The position numbers and the translations under genes were made by a program. DNA of 64,000 nt. Origin: an uncultured Bacteroidia bacterium. GTDB lineage: Bacteria; Bacteroidota; Bacteroidia; Bacteroidales; Prolixibacteraceae. The notes below the pieces were generated by a model. The model saw only the letters and a list, made by a program, of their open reading frames with translations, searched no databases and was not told the origin of the DNA. Positions 41,026 through 52,350 of the stretch are shown piece after piece (positions within the stretch are counted from its first letter, which is position 1; every line of letters begins with the position of its first letter). The stretch is taken from contig CAIVGL010000004.1 in the NCBI GenBank assembly GCA_903905505.1, forward strand, positions 1-64,000, given 5' to 3'.

Positions 41026-41925
41026 TTATGATCGTGGATGATATTTGTTCACGGTATCTTTTAGGTACTCTTTATCTAGGTGGGCATAAATTTCAGTGGT
41101 CAAGATCGATTCATGACCGAGCATCTCTTGAACCGTTCTTAAATCTGCGCCGCCTTGCACCAGGGCAGAAGCAAATGAGTGCCTAAAAGTATGAGGACTA
41201 ATCGTTTTCTTTAGATGAATTTTGTCGGCTAAGGTTTTAACAATTGAGAAAATCATCACTCGACTGAGTTTCTTCCCTCTGCGATTTAGAAATACAATGT
41301 TCTCTGAGCCTTTCTCGATGAATAGTTTTTTCCGCGACTGAAGGAGGTAATTCTTGATCTCTTCGATCGCTTTCTTACTTATTGGAACGAGTCTTTCGCG
41401 TTCACCTTTTCCTGAAATCTTCAAAAATTCTTGTTCGAAATGTAAGTTAGAAATTTTCAGGTCGCACAACTCAGAAACCCTCAATCCACAACTATAGAGA
41501 GTTTCAAGAATTGCCTTGTTTCTCAACCCTTCAGCCTTACCTAGATCAATAGCTCCAATAAGTTGATCGATCTCCGTATTTGAAAGAATCTCAGGTAATT
41601 TACGTCCAATCCGAGGTGATTCAAGAAGTGTTGTTGGATCGTTTTCCACAACTTCCTCGATCAATAAAAATTTATAAAATGATTTAATTCCAGATATTGT
41701 TCTGGCTTGTGTTCGCGGACTAATTTCGTGTTCGTTCATCCAGATTAAAAATTTTCTCAAATGAGCTAACTTCAAGGTTTGCGGAGTTAGTTCAGGAAAA
41801 AATTCTTCTAAATAGGTAATGAGTTTGTGGATGTCGTTAGTATAAGCGCTAACGGAATTTGGAGACAACGATTTCTCAATTCGAAGATATGTTTCATACC
41901 CTTGTTTACTCTCTGTCCAGTTCAT
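41026..41925 (-). CDS. xerD: Tyrosine recombinase XerD/XerC
   Basis: LYSCGLRVSEL, SPHTFRHSFASALVQGGADLRTVQEMLGHESILTTEIYAHL. Confidence 0.92.
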   Translation of the reverse strand: MNWTESKQGYETYLRIEKSLSPNSVSAYTNDIHKLITYLEEFFPELTPQTLKLAHLRKFLIWMNEHEISPRTQARTISGIKSFYKFLLIEEVVENDPTTLLESPRIGRKLPEILSNTEIDQLIGAIDLGKAEGLRNKAILETLYSCGLRVSELCDLKISNLHFEQEFLKISGKGERERLVPISKKAIEEIKNYLLQSRKKLFIEKGSENIVFLNRRGKKLSRVMIFSIVKTLADKIHLKKTISPHTFRHSFASALVQGGADLRTVQEMLGHESILTTEIYAHLDKEYLKDTVNKYHPRS

Positions 41926-42055
41926 TCGTTCTATTATTTCACTCGTAACATTGAAAAAGAAATATTATATTTAGATTAACAATGTAAAAGGTATCAAAGT
42001 TGTCTCATTTTTTTGCACATTGCACTTTAGTAAATATACAAAATTTTTAAGATTA

Positions 42056-42478
42056 ATGAAAATTATAATTATCAATGGTCCAAACCTAAATCTCCTTGGG
42101 ACTAGGGAGAAGAGTATTTACGGAAGCAGCTCATTTAATGATTATTTCGAAACCCTTCCGACACTCTTTCCTGCGCTTGATTTTCAGTATTTTCAGTCCA
42201 ATATCGAAGGAGAGCTTATTAATTTCATTCACGAGGTCGGATTCTCTGCGGATGGAATTGTCCTAAATGCTGGTGCCTACACGCACACCTCGATTGCTAT
42301 TCGCGATGCGATTTCAGCTATAACTACTCCAGTTGTGGAAGTTCACATTTCAAATATTTTAACAAGAGAAAACTTCAGACATGAATCAATTATCGGTCCA
42401 GTATGCAAAGGAAGCATCATGGGTTTCGGACTAGATTCGTACAGGCTTGGGATTGAGAGCCTAATCGCACCTAGATAA
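42056..42478 (+). CDS. aroQ: Type II 3-dehydroquinate dehydratase
   Basis: MKIIIINGPNLNLLGTRE, LNAGAYTHTSIAIRDAI, PVVEVHISNI. Start set to internal ATG. Confidence 0.95.
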   Translation: MKIIIINGPNLNLLGTREKSIYGSSSFNDYFETLPTLFPALDFQYFQSNIEGELINFIHEVGFSADGIVLNAGAYTHTSIAIRDAISAITTPVVEVHISNILTRENFRHESIIGPVCKGSIMGFGLDSYRLGIESLIAPR

Positions 42479-42516
42479 TTGACATCTTTTTATACACCTA
42501 AAATAGCCCATTCAAA

Positions 42517-43965
42517 ATGAATGAAATAAAACATACCAAGATCGTTGCCACGATTTCGGATAAAAATTGCGAGCCTGAATTTCTACAAGAACTTTTTGAT
42601 GCAGGGATGAATGTTGCCCGAATAAATACAGCTCATCAAACACCCGATTCAGCCTTAGTCATTGTTAACAACATTAGAATAGTTAGTGATTCTATTGCAA
42701 TCCTTGTTGACACCAAAGGACCAGAAATTCGGACTAAAAATATCATAGAACCACTTGTCGTTAAAACTGGGGATATTTTACATGTCAAAGGCGGTGACGA
42801 AAACTCAACACCCACCTTGCTTATCGTTGACTTTGACGATTTTGCCGACAGTATTCCCGTTGGCACTTCTATGCTAATTGACGATGGGGAGGTCGAATTA
42901 AAAATTACCGCTAATATGGGAGACCGTTTAGAAGTAATGGTATGCAATGATGGGGAGATAAAAAACAGGAAAAGTATTAACGTACCAGGTGTGTCGTTTT
43001 CACTCCCTCCTATCACTGAAAAAGACAAACTTTTCATCGAATGGGCTGCCGACAATGACATTGACTTTGTGGCTCACTCCTTTGTTCGAAACAAAGAGGA
43101 TGTATTGGCTGTCCAAAAAATTCTTGATAGTAAAAATAGCCCAATTAAGATTATTGCGAAGATTGAGAATACAGAAGGGGTTGACAACATTGATGAGATC
43201 CTTGACTATTCATATGGCATTATGGTTGCCAGAGGTGATTTAGGCATCGAGATTCCAATGGAGAAAATACCAGGAATTCAGAGGCTTATGATTCGTAAGT
43301 GTATAAAACACAAGAAACCTGTGATCATTGCCACTCAGATGCTCCATTCAATGATTAGCAGTCCTCGTCCAACTAGAGCTGAAGTTAGCGATGTTGCCAA
43401 TGCCATCTTCGACCGGACTGATGCGATCATGCTATCAGGTGAAACGGCGTACGGCCAATACCCCATCGAATCGGTAAAATTAATGACTCGGGTAGCTCTT
43501 GAGATTGAGGCAACCAAAGACCGTCGTAATGATGTGCCTGTACCACGTCTCGACAATGAAGTCTCTGCATTCTTAGCGGAGGCTGCAGTAATGGCTGCAA
43601 ATGAATTAAAAGTGGCAGCAATCATCACCGACACCCTAACCGGGAAGATCGCCCGATATATCTCAGCTTTCAGAAGCCCACGGCCTGTTTACGCAAAATG
43701 TCATAGCGGCAGAGTCATGCGCGAGCTTGCGCTCTCCTATGGGGTACATGCGAGTCTAATCATTTCAAAGAAAAACAAGCATAAGCTAGTTGAATCCTCG
43801 CTGTTAGACCTTGAAGCACGTGGAAAGATTTCGGACCACGATACGGTTGTTTATGTCGGAGGAAATTTCGGTGTAGGCGGTGGAACTTCGTTTATTGAGA
43901 TTGCATCAGTAGATCGAATGACCAACGACAAAAAGAACAGCAAACACAGCACCACAGAGATTTAA
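42517..43965 (+). CDS. pyk: Pyruvate kinase
   Basis: TKIVATISDKN, DTKGPEIRTKN, IMVARGDLGIEIP, ATQMLHSMISSPRPTRAEVSDVANAIFDRTDAIMLSGETAYG. Confidence 0.96.
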   Translation: MNEIKHTKIVATISDKNCEPEFLQELFDAGMNVARINTAHQTPDSALVIVNNIRIVSDSIAILVDTKGPEIRTKNIIEPLVVKTGDILHVKGGDENSTPTLLIVDFDDFADSIPVGTSMLIDDGEVELKITANMGDRLEVMVCNDGEIKNRKSINVPGVSFSLPPITEKDKLFIEWAADNDIDFVAHSFVRNKEDVLAVQKILDSKNSPIKIIAKIENTEGVDNIDEILDYSYGIMVARGDLGIEIPMEKIPGIQRLMIRKCIKHKKPVIIATQMLHSMISSPRPTRAEVSDVANAIFDRTDAIMLSGETAYGQYPIESVKLMTRVALEIEATKDRRNDVPVPRLDNEVSAFLAEAAVMAANELKVAAIITDTLTGKIARYISAFRSPRPVYAKCHSGRVMRELALSYGVHASLIISKKNKHKLVESSLLDLEARGKISDHDTVVYVGGNFGVGGGTSFIEIASVDRMTNDKKNSKHSTTEI

Positions 43966-43979
43966 AGATATCATCCCAT

Positions 43980-44022
43980 AAAAAAAGAGGCTCATCATGT
44001 TTAGGAGAGCCTCTTTTTTTAT
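43980..44022. terminator. Bidirectional terminator between pyk and lolA-like gene
   Basis: AAAAAAAGAGGCTC...GAGCCTCTTTTTTT stem-loop between convergent genes. Confidence 0.85.
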
Positions 44023-44039
44023 GTTTATTCTTTTCATGC

Positions 44040-44690
44040 TTAGCGCATATCGTTTATCGAAATCTTGGGGTATTTTGCTGGATCGAACTTGAAATAATCG
44101 TCGGCTAATTCCTGATCTGTTTTCATTGTTTTCATGGCTAAGGTATAGATATTCCCATCCTTATTAAACGTCTTAGCCATCAAAATATGATGCTTCACTT
44201 TGTCAATACTCAGTCGGACCTTCGTGACCTCCTTCGATTTATCTGTGGGGAAAAGATCGACTAAAAGAGCCGCTTTGCCTGCTAGATCCTCTTCGCCAAC
44301 ATACACATAGGAAAACCCCTTCTCGTAACTTGTAAAGACATTAGCAGGATTAAGAGCACCTTCTGATTCGGCATCATTGGCTGAAATATTAACTTCATTC
44401 GACTGCGTTAGATAGCTCCAGGTAGCCATGCCATCAGAGAATACTTCCATCCCCATAGCTGGCATACGTAGTCGATAATTTTTCCCTTTTAACGCAACGC
44501 TACCTTCATTGGTCTCGGTAACACTGCCCGATTTATTCTCTAATTTAAACGAGAAATCGATCTGAATACTTTTGTAACTTTTATTGGTTTGAGAAAGTTT
44601 ATCAAGGATCTGCTTCGCTTTAAGATCTACCTGCGCAAATAGACTCGCAAAGCTTAACATCAAAACACTAAAGAAAAGTATTGTTTTCAT
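44040..44690 (-). CDS. LolA-like outer membrane lipoprotein carrier protein
   Basis: Signal peptide; QVDLKAKQILDKLSQTNKSYKSIQIDFSFKLENKSG pattern of LolA-like Bacteroidetes proteins; next to ftsK. Confidence 0.85.
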   Translation of the reverse strand: MKTILFFSVLMLSFASLFAQVDLKAKQILDKLSQTNKSYKSIQIDFSFKLENKSGSVTETNEGSVALKGKNYRLRMPAMGMEVFSDGMATWSYLTQSNEVNISANDAESEGALNPANVFTSYEKGFSYVYVGEEDLAGKAALLVDLFPTDKSKEVTKVRLSIDKVKHHILMAKTFNKDGNIYTLAMKTMKTDQELADDYFKFDPAKYPKISINDMR

Positions 44691-44718
44691 TCTTAATGGT
44701 ATAAATTTTTGAGTTTGA

Positions 44719-47145
44719 TTATTGATTTAAACCCTTCAACAATTGTTCCAAAGCATATTCATCTTGCAATAAAACTTGACGAGCCTTACTTCCTTCATTT
44801 TGGCCCACAATGCCAGCGGCCTCCAACTGATCCATGATCCGACCAGCTCTATTGTATCCGATAGAAAAACGACGTTGTATAGCTGAGGTTGAACCAGTTT
44901 GATTCATCACCACAATTCGAGCTGCCTCATCAAAATACTCATCCCGATTCTTCAGATCGATCATTTCTGATTCTCCCGAATTCTCATCATGACATTCTGG
45001 AAGTAAGTAAGCACTGGTATAGGATGGTTGCTGACTGATGTATTTCACGATAGCTTCTACTTCTGGCGTATCCACAAAAGCACACTGAACACGAATCAAG
45101 GAGTTTCCTGTCGAAACGAGCATATCTCCCTTTCCAATCAATTGATTCGCTCCAGGGGTATCTAAAATAGTTCTAGAGTCAACCATAGAAGCCACTTTAA
45201 AGGCAATACGAGCTGGGAAGTTTGCCTTTATCACACCCGTAATAATATTGATAGATGGTCTTTGAGTTGCTATAACCATGTGAATGCCAACCGCTCGCGC
45301 AAGTTGAGCAATTCGTGCAATTGGCAACTCGATCTCTTTTCCCGCAGTCATAATTAAATCCGCAAATTCATCGATTACCACCACAATATAAGGGAGATAA
45401 CGGTGTCCATTTAGCGGATTTAAACGGCGGGCAATAAATTTCTCATTGTATTCTTTGATATTTCGTGCATGGGCTTTCTTTAAGAAATCATACCGCATAT
45501 CCATCTCATGATTCAGTGAGCTAAGGGTATTTTTCACCCGCTGAACATCGGTAATAATGGGATCAACCTCACCTTCCATTTTCGCAAGAAAATGTTTCTC
45601 AATAACAGAATAGAGGTTTAACTCAACTTTCTTCGGGTCGATAAACACAAATTTCAGTTGAGCTGGATGTTTTTTATAGAGTAAGGAAGAGATGATCGCA
45701 TTTAAACCTACAGACTTACCTTGACCCGTTGCTCCTGCCACCAAGATATGTGGCATCTTGGTAAGATCAACGACAAATGTCTCGTTTGAGATGGTCTTAC
45801 CAAGTGCCAAAGGCAATTCAAAATCGCTCTCTTGGAATACTTTTGAAGCAATCAATGAGCGCATAGAGACCATCTCAGGCTTACTATTTGGCACTTCAAT
45901 ACCAACAGTCCCTTTCCCCGGGATAGGTGCAATAATTCGGATTCCAAGGGCAGCTAAGCTCAGCGCGATGTCGTCCTCTAAATTTTTGATTTTGCTTATC
46001 CGAACACCTGGAGCAGGAACGATCTCATAAAGAGTTATCGTAGGTCCGGTAGTCGCTTTAATCTTTACAATCTCGATGTTGTAATTCTTCAGCGTTTGAA
46101 GGATTTTGTTCTTATTCGCGATCAGCTCTTCATCCGAAACCTGAGGATTACCCGATGAACGCTCTTCAAGAAGATCGATAGGTGGGAACTGGTAGCGAGA
46201 GAGATCCAGTGTCGGATCAAAATCGCCCATCTCAAACTCATCACCTTCCTGTAGACCATCACCCTCTGCTACCGGCAATGGCTCTTCTTTCTTTGGCGTA
46301 TGAGGAACATATTCAGCAGTCTCCTCGTGATGTACCTCCTCGCGCTCAAGCTCTAAAGATACAGTCTCTTTGGTTCCTGCATAAACAATCTCCACATTAT
46401 CCCCTTCCGAAACTTTAGCAAAAGCTTGTTCTTTTGTCGCTACCACAGGGGCCTGAGGAATGGTATAAACATCTTCCTCGATACGTGCCTCTTTTTTCAG
46501 CAGTGCTTTAAAATCTCGGTTTGCAATCCACGCTTTTAACATGGGCCAAGCTTGTTCGAAAGCGATGATCACCACCACAAACATGGTACTCACAATAATA
46601 AAAAATGTCCCAATCCTACCAATAGAGATATTCAACAATTGACTGATGTTAAAGCCATAGCTACCACCAGGCAGGATATACGACTTCTCATAAATACCCG
46701 AAAGAAAATATCCAGAAGCTACGGAAGTCCATATGATTAAGAACAAGGTATAGGCCAGATTTCTTCGGAATGAGAAGTTTCCAAGTTTGGCCAAACGTAA
46801 AGCGATAATTACAAACAGGTAGATAAAGCCAATTGAGGCAACTCCAAAACCCTTATTGATAAATAAATTGGCTACAAATGCACCCCAGCGACCGCCAGCG
46901 TTCTGCATTTTCAGATCAGGATCGGTAATCAGATCTTTCAACGGAACATCAAGCATACTGATATCTGCACCCCCTGAAATAAAGAATGAGGTAAAGGAGA
47001 TAAGGAGATAAAACGAAAAGAAAATCAGCAGAATGGCGAGAATGCCTCCAATTTGATCCCACCGATGTGAACTACCAAACCGACCAGTTCCTCGACTTTT
47101 CTTCGTGGTTGGGGCATCAGATTTATCATTGTTGCTTCGCGTCAT
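44719..47145 (-). CDS. ftsK: DNA translocase FtsK/SpoIIIE
   Basis: N-terminal TM helices; HILVAGATGQGKSVGLNAII; C-terminal gamma domain STSAIQRRFSIGYNRAGRIMDQLEAAGIVG. Confidence 0.97.
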   Translation of the reverse strand: MTRSNNDKSDAPTTKKSRGTGRFGSSHRWDQIGGILAILLIFFSFYLLISFTSFFISGGADISMLDVPLKDLITDPDLKMQNAGGRWGAFVANLFINKGFGVASIGFIYLFVIIALRLAKLGNFSFRRNLAYTLFLIIWTSVASGYFLSGIYEKSYILPGGSYGFNISQLLNISIGRIGTFFIIVSTMFVVVIIAFEQAWPMLKAWIANRDFKALLKKEARIEEDVYTIPQAPVVATKEQAFAKVSEGDNVEIVYAGTKETVSLELEREEVHHEETAEYVPHTPKKEEPLPVAEGDGLQEGDEFEMGDFDPTLDLSRYQFPPIDLLEERSSGNPQVSDEELIANKNKILQTLKNYNIEIVKIKATTGPTITLYEIVPAPGVRISKIKNLEDDIALSLAALGIRIIAPIPGKGTVGIEVPNSKPEMVSMRSLIASKVFQESDFELPLALGKTISNETFVVDLTKMPHILVAGATGQGKSVGLNAIISSLLYKKHPAQLKFVFIDPKKVELNLYSVIEKHFLAKMEGEVDPIITDVQRVKNTLSSLNHEMDMRYDFLKKAHARNIKEYNEKFIARRLNPLNGHRYLPYIVVVIDEFADLIMTAGKEIELPIARIAQLARAVGIHMVIATQRPSINIITGVIKANFPARIAFKVASMVDSRTILDTPGANQLIGKGDMLVSTGNSLIRVQCAFVDTPEVEAIVKYISQQPSYTSAYLLPECHDENSGESEMIDLKNRDEYFDEAARIVVMNQTGSTSAIQRRFSIGYNRAGRIMDQLEAAGIVGQNEGSKARQVLLQDEYALEQLLKGLNQ

Positions 47146-47392
47146 GGTGCTGAATCAGAATATTTTTGAAAAAGTCAATTAACCATGCAAATTTAACCAA
47201 AAAAGGGAATCAGCAATACCGATTATTACCCAAGATTAGAACACCGAATCAATCAAAATGGTTCGAGTTATTAAACAACAACTGAAACCAGCAAAAAATT
47301 GTCGGTTGAAATTGAAATAGGTAAAATATATCCTTTAAATTTGTGTGCTTTCAATGATTGTTATTTCCAATTCACATCCAAATGTATAGCTT

Positions 47393-48394
47393 ATGGCTAT
47401 TGATCTACATGCTAGGCATTTCTTGACTCTACTCGATTTTTCAAAAGAGGAGATTGAATACCTATTAAACCTTTCGACTGCATTAAAATCAGAAAAAAAA
47501 GCAGGGGTAAAAAATCATCGATTAACCGGTCGGAATATTGCATTGATCTTTGAAAAATCATCCACTAGAACAAGATGTGCTTTCGAAGTTGCTGCCTATG
47601 ATCAAGGAGCTAACGTCACCTATTTAGGACCAACTGGATCACAAATAGGCATCAAGGAGTCGATAAAAGACACAGCAAGGGTTCTTGGACGGATGTATGA
47701 TGGAATCCAATACCGAGGTTATGGACAGGAGATTGTGGAACAACTGGCGCAATATGCTGATGTTCCAGTTTGGAATGGATTGACAAATGAGTTCCATCCA
47801 ACTCAAATACTAGCCGATTTATTAACGATTCAGGAACATAGTTCAAAACCATTTCACAAAATAAAGCTTGCCTATTTAGGGAATGCTCAAAATAACACCG
47901 CAAACTCCCTAATGGTTGGTTCAGCGAAAATGGGAATCGATTTTCGCATAGCAGCTCCTGCAACATTGCAGCCTCATGAGTCGCTGGTTAATACCTGTCG
48001 CAACCTTGCTGCCGAATCAGGAGGAAGCCTTACCATAACAGACAACATAGAAGAAGCTGTTCACGATTGCGATTTTATCTATACCGATGTTTGGGTATCC
48101 ATGGGCGAGGCCGAATCAAGCTGGGAAGAGAGAATTGAGCTTCTCAAGCCCTACCAGGTTAATGCGGCAGTCTTAGACTCAACAAATAACAAACAAGTTA
48201 AATTTCTCCACTGTCTGCCAGCTTATCACAACCAAGAGACTAAGATAGGGAAAGAGATATTCCAAAAATTTGGGCTTGAAGCGATGGAAGTTACGGAAGA
48301 GGTTTTTGAAAGTCCAGCCTCCATCGTTTTCGATCAGGCCGAAAATAGAATGCATACCATCAAGGCGATACTTGTGGCCACATTGGCCCGTTAA
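47393..48394 (+). CDS. argF: Ornithine carbamoyltransferase
   Basis: [58 protein letters not shown]. Confidence 0.92.
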   Translation: MAIDLHARHFLTLLDFSKEEIEYLLNLSTALKSEKKAGVKNHRLTGRNIALIFEKSSTRTRCAFEVAAYDQGANVTYLGPTGSQIGIKESIKDTARVLGRMYDGIQYRGYGQEIVEQLAQYADVPVWNGLTNEFHPTQILADLLTIQEHSSKPFHKIKLAYLGNAQNNTANSLMVGSAKMGIDFRIAAPATLQPHESLVNTCRNLAAESGGSLTITDNIEEAVHDCDFIYTDVWVSMGEAESSWEERIELLKPYQVNAAVLDSTNNKQVKFLHCLPAYHNQETKIGKEIFQKFGLEAMEVTEEVFESPASIVFDQAENRMHTIKAILVATLAR

Positions 48395-48418
48395 CATATT
48401 AAAGTTTTAAATTCCATC

Positions 48419-49585
48419 ATGAATAATTTCGAATTTCACAATCCCGTCAAGATCTGTTTTGGCAAAGGCGAAATCGCCAAATTACCCAATCTTGTTCCAG
48501 CTAAAGCGTCTATTTTACTCGTCTATGGCGGTGGGAGCATCCTAAAAAATGGCATTTACGATCAGGTAAAAAACGCTTTAAAGGGGTTCAATATACTTGA
48601 GTTTGGTGGTATTGAAGTGAATCCCCATTACGAAACGCTGATGCAAGCTGTTGAGCTCGTCAAAGAGCATCGGTTAGATTATATCCTTGCCGTAGGTGGC
48701 GGATCCGTATTAGATGGTGCTAAATTTATCGCGGCAGCAGCACTCTGGGAAGGCTCTGACCCATGGGACATTCTCGCTAAACGTTATCAAATGCCGGTTC
48801 AAAAAGCACTTCCTATTGGAACGGTACTAACGCTTCCAGCTACTGGATCTGAGATGAATGGGAACTCGGTAGTTACCCGATGGGAAACGCACGAGAAGCT
48901 AGCATTTGGCTCGCCTCATGTGTTACCTCAATTTTCGATTCTTGATCCTCAAGTGGTGTTCTCACTTCCGCCTATCCAAATCTCGAATGGTATTGTCGAT
49001 GCCTTTGTTCATGTGATTGAACAATACCTCACCTATCCGGTCGACTCTCCTATCCAGGATCGATTTGCAGAATCAATTCTGTTGACTCTGATCGAAGAAG
49101 GTCCTAAAGTATTGAAGAACCAAACCAATTACGAGGCTGCAGCGAACTTTATGTGGGCAGCTACGATGGCTTTAAATGGATTAATTGGCGCTGGAGTGCC
49201 TCAAGATTGGGCCACTCATATGATTGGACATGAGCTCACCGCCTTCCACGGCATCGATCATGGACAAACGCTTTGCATTGTATTACCTGGACTTATGAGC
49301 CTAAAACGCAAAAATAAGGAGCAAAAACTGTTGCAATTTGGAGAACGGATCTGGAAAATTACAGAGGGGACAACAGATGAAAAAATCGATGCTACGATTG
49401 CTCGCACCGTGGAATTTTTCGAGTCGGTTGGGATAAAAACTAAGCTTTCAGACTATAGCGTAGGACGCGAAGTCATCGCAAAAATAGTGGATCGATTTGC
49501 GCAAAGAGGGGTCAAAGGAATTGGAGAACGGGGTGATTTAACGCTTGACCAGATAGCCGAGATATTGGAATCCAGACTGAGCTAA
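48419..49585 (+). CDS. Iron-containing alcohol dehydrogenase (YqhD/butanol dehydrogenase-like)
   Basis: FGKGEIAKL, AVGGGSVLDGAKFIA, LPATGSEMN, GHELTAFHGIDHGQTLCIVLPG. Confidence 0.92.
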   Translation: MNNFEFHNPVKICFGKGEIAKLPNLVPAKASILLVYGGGSILKNGIYDQVKNALKGFNILEFGGIEVNPHYETLMQAVELVKEHRLDYILAVGGGSVLDGAKFIAAAALWEGSDPWDILAKRYQMPVQKALPIGTVLTLPATGSEMNGNSVVTRWETHEKLAFGSPHVLPQFSILDPQVVFSLPPIQISNGIVDAFVHVIEQYLTYPVDSPIQDRFAESILLTLIEEGPKVLKNQTNYEAAANFMWAATMALNGLIGAGVPQDWATHMIGHELTAFHGIDHGQTLCIVLPGLMSLKRKNKEQKLLQFGERIWKITEGTTDEKIDATIARTVEFFESVGIKTKLSDYSVGREVIAKIVDRFAQRGVKGIGERGDLTLDQIAEILESRLS

Positions 49586-49640
49586 ACAACTCCTGGTAAA
49601 ATCAAGAATTCAGAACAAGAGATTGAAAAAGAATCAGATG

Positions 49641-49823
49641 CTATTTTACGGTCGCGTTCTGGGTACTTCTTTTTGAAGGAGACACAGGGCATCCACTACA
49701 AGCACAGCCACAACCGGTGCAGCTAGTATCTGTTTTCTTAAAAGACTTAAGCGATTCTACCGCTTTATAGGCAACGATCGACAGAGCGACTAAGATGACT
49801 ATCCAGGTTAAAATTTCTTGCAT
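49641..49823 (-). CDS. FeoB-associated Cys-rich small membrane protein
   Basis: 60 aa, one N-terminal TM helix then CTGCGCACSGCP; directly downstream of feoB. Confidence 0.8.
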   Translation of the reverse strand: MQEILTWIVILVALSIVAYKAVESLKSFKKTDTSCTGCGCACSGCPVSPSKRSTQNATVK

Positions 49824-49875
49824 AACTAAATCATTTTCAACTTAAACACTATTTTTAATCAAACATTCTATCAAG

Positions 49876-52350
49876 CTAAATAAATAACAAGGCTACTCGA
49901 TAGGTGATAAATGAAAAAATCCAAGCAAAACCAGTCGTATAAACAACTGTAAATAAGGCCCACTTCCAACTTCCCGATTCCTTTTTAATGGTTGCAATAA
50001 CTGCAATACACGGGAAGTAGAGTAACACAAAAACCAAGAAAGACAAGGCAACAGCCTGATTAAAAACCTTTTGTCCTGCTTTAGGTCCAATAAAATACTC
50101 CTGAGACTTTAAAACTTCAGGCAATAACTCCTTTGACTTTTGCTCATCTTTACCCGTTTGGTAAAGGACGCCCATTGTGCTTACCACAATCTCTTTAGCT
50201 GGAATACCTGCTAATAAACAGATTCCCATACGCCAATCCATACCTAACGGACTGATAATAGGCTCCATGGTATGGCCAATACGTCCTAAGTAAGAGTTCT
50301 CAATCTGAGTCTGATTGTAGATGCTATGCCCCGGTTGAGTAGCCGTAACTGAAGTCGGATTTGCGGGATCGATATTCTTTGTCCGCGGGAAATACTCCAA
50401 TGCCCAAATAATGATCACCGCAATAAGTATCGTTCCTCCAATTTTTTGCAAATACTGACTCGCTTTATCCCACATATGGACCAGTGTATTGCGCATGATT
50501 GGCATACGATAAGGGGGAAGCTCCATAACAAATGGAGTCTCTTTGCGTCGGAACAACGTACGATTTAAAATCTTAGCCATAATGATAGCCATAGTGATCC
50601 CAAGTACATATAAACCAGTAAGAATTAAGGCTGGAGATTTAGGAAAGAATGCCGAGATCAATACAATATAAACGGGCAGACGCGCAGAGCACGACATAAA
50701 CGGAATAATTAACATCGTCAACAACCTATCACCACGATTTCGAATGGTACGCGTGGCCATAATTGCAGGTACATTGCACCCGAATCCCATCACCATGGGA
50801 ATAAAGGAACGCCCATGCAGTCCGATTTTATGCATCAGCTTATCCATGATAAAAGCGGCACGTGCCATATATCCAGTATCTTCCATCAACGAGGTAAAGA
50901 AGAATAGAATCAAGATATTAGGGAGGAAAATAATGATACTTCCTAGTCCATTGATGACCCCATCGGTGAGCAGGTCTTTAAACATTCCCGGAGGCATCGA
51001 TGATTTAATCATGTCACCCAAGAAAGCCACCCCTTGGTTGATCCAAACCATTGGGAACGATCCTAAAGTAAAGGTTGCAAAGAAGGTCAGGAACATAAAG
51101 AGTAAAAAGATCGGGAAGCCCAAAATACGATGAGTCACCAATCGATCGATCTTTCCAGTTATGGCATAACGCCACTGAACACCAGCGGTAAATGTTTCAC
51201 GAAGCGCTCCGGAGATAAATCCATACTTGGCATTGGTAATTAAACTAGAGCTATCCTCATTCCATCTCGATTTTAACCGAGCGATCTCCGACTGCACAAC
51301 TTCGTTGATGCGCTTGAAATTGGAAGACTCTTGAAGGGTAACCAAAGCAGCTGGATCATTATCTAGAAGTCGAAGGGCCAAGTAACGTGACGATAATTTC
51401 GCCGTAATGGGTTTATCTTCTTTGATCTCGGTACGTATCGCTTTTATAGATTGTTCAAGCTCCTCGCCGTAATTAATATGGATATGTCGTACGACAGGAT
51501 TACGCTCTTCATAGACTTCGATAATCTCATCAAATAATTCATTTAGCCCCTCACCACGACTTGCTGTGGTAGGGATAATTGGAATCCCCAATAGGTTTCC
51601 AAGCTTCTTTTGTTTTAACTTTGCTCCACTGGTAATCAAATCGTCGTACATATTTAAGGCAAGTACAACCTTGATATCCATATCAATAAGCTGAGTTGTC
51701 AAAAATAAGTTGCGCTCTAAGTTCGATGCATCGATCACATTCAAGACAATATCAGGTGTCTCCTCGATGATATAATTGCGTGTAAATAATTCTTCTGGAG
51801 AGAAGGAAGTTAGGGAATAGGTTCCGGGGAGATCGACAAGATTTAGCGTATATCCACGATGTTGAAAAGAAGCGATTTTTGAATCTACTGTAACTCCGCT
51901 ATAGTTTCCTACATGTTCTTTTGAATTCGTAACTCGATTAAAGAGGGTGGTTTTCCCGCAATTCGGGTTTCCAGCTAACGCGATCAAGATCGATTTACTC
52001 TTCTCTTTAGCCGAGATTTTAAGCGCCTCCATATCGATGGTGCCATCAAATGTTGGCACGGCAAGATCGAGAGCCTCGGCGATGGTGATGACTTCAATCA
52101 GTTCAGCTTCGGCGCGACGCAAGGAAACATTGTATCCAAGAAGCTGGTATTCAACGGGGTCAAAAAGGGGTGCATTTTTTAATACTAATACTTCTTTCCC
52201 AGTTACGAATCCCATCTCTGAGATTCGACGACGAAAGGAGCCATGACCCAATACTTTGGTTATGACTACTCGATTATTCTCTTCTACTTCTGAAAGCCGC
52301 ACCTGTACCTTATTTAGAACAATTAAAAATAACGTACAAATATAGGACAT
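49876..52350 (-). CDS. feoB: FeoA-FeoB fusion ferrous iron transport protein
   Basis: FeoA-like N-terminus (RLSEVEENNRVVITKVLGHGSFRRRISEMGF) then GNPNCGKTTLFNRVTNSKEHVGNYSGVTVD G-domain and C-terminal gates. Start placed at internal Met. Confidence 0.93.
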   Translation of the reverse strand: MSYICTLFLIVLNKVQVRLSEVEENNRVVITKVLGHGSFRRRISEMGFVTGKEVLVLKNAPLFDPVEYQLLGYNVSLRRAEAELIEVITIAEALDLAVPTFDGTIDMEALKISAKEKSKSILIALAGNPNCGKTTLFNRVTNSKEHVGNYSGVTVDSKIASFQHRGYTLNLVDLPGTYSLTSFSPEELFTRNYIIEETPDIVLNVIDASNLERNLFLTTQLIDMDIKVVLALNMYDDLITSGAKLKQKKLGNLLGIPIIPTTASRGEGLNELFDEIIEVYEERNPVVRHIHINYGEELEQSIKAIRTEIKEDKPITAKLSSRYLALRLLDNDPAALVTLQESSNFKRINEVVQSEIARLKSRWNEDSSSLITNAKYGFISGALRETFTAGVQWRYAITGKIDRLVTHRILGFPIFLLFMFLTFFATFTLGSFPMVWINQGVAFLGDMIKSSMPPGMFKDLLTDGVINGLGSIIIFLPNILILFFFTSLMEDTGYMARAAFIMDKLMHKIGLHGRSFIPMVMGFGCNVPAIMATRTIRNRGDRLLTMLIIPFMSCSARLPVYIVLISAFFPKSPALILTGLYVLGITMAIIMAKILNRTLFRRKETPFVMELPPYRMPIMRNTLVHMWDKASQYLQKIGGTILIAVIIIWALEYFPRTKNIDPANPTSVTATQPGHSIYNQTQIENSYLGRIGHTMEPIISPLGMDWRMGICLLAGIPAKEIVVSTMGVLYQTGKDEQKSKELLPEVLKSQEYFIGPKAGQKVFNQAVALSFLVFVLLYFPCIAVIATIKKESGSWKWALFTVVYTTGFAWIFSFITYRVALLFI

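Noticed and set aside
41026-41925. XerD as the integrase of a mobile element
   Set aside because: Sequence and context fit the housekeeping XerC/XerD recombinase; no att repeats or cargo next to it.
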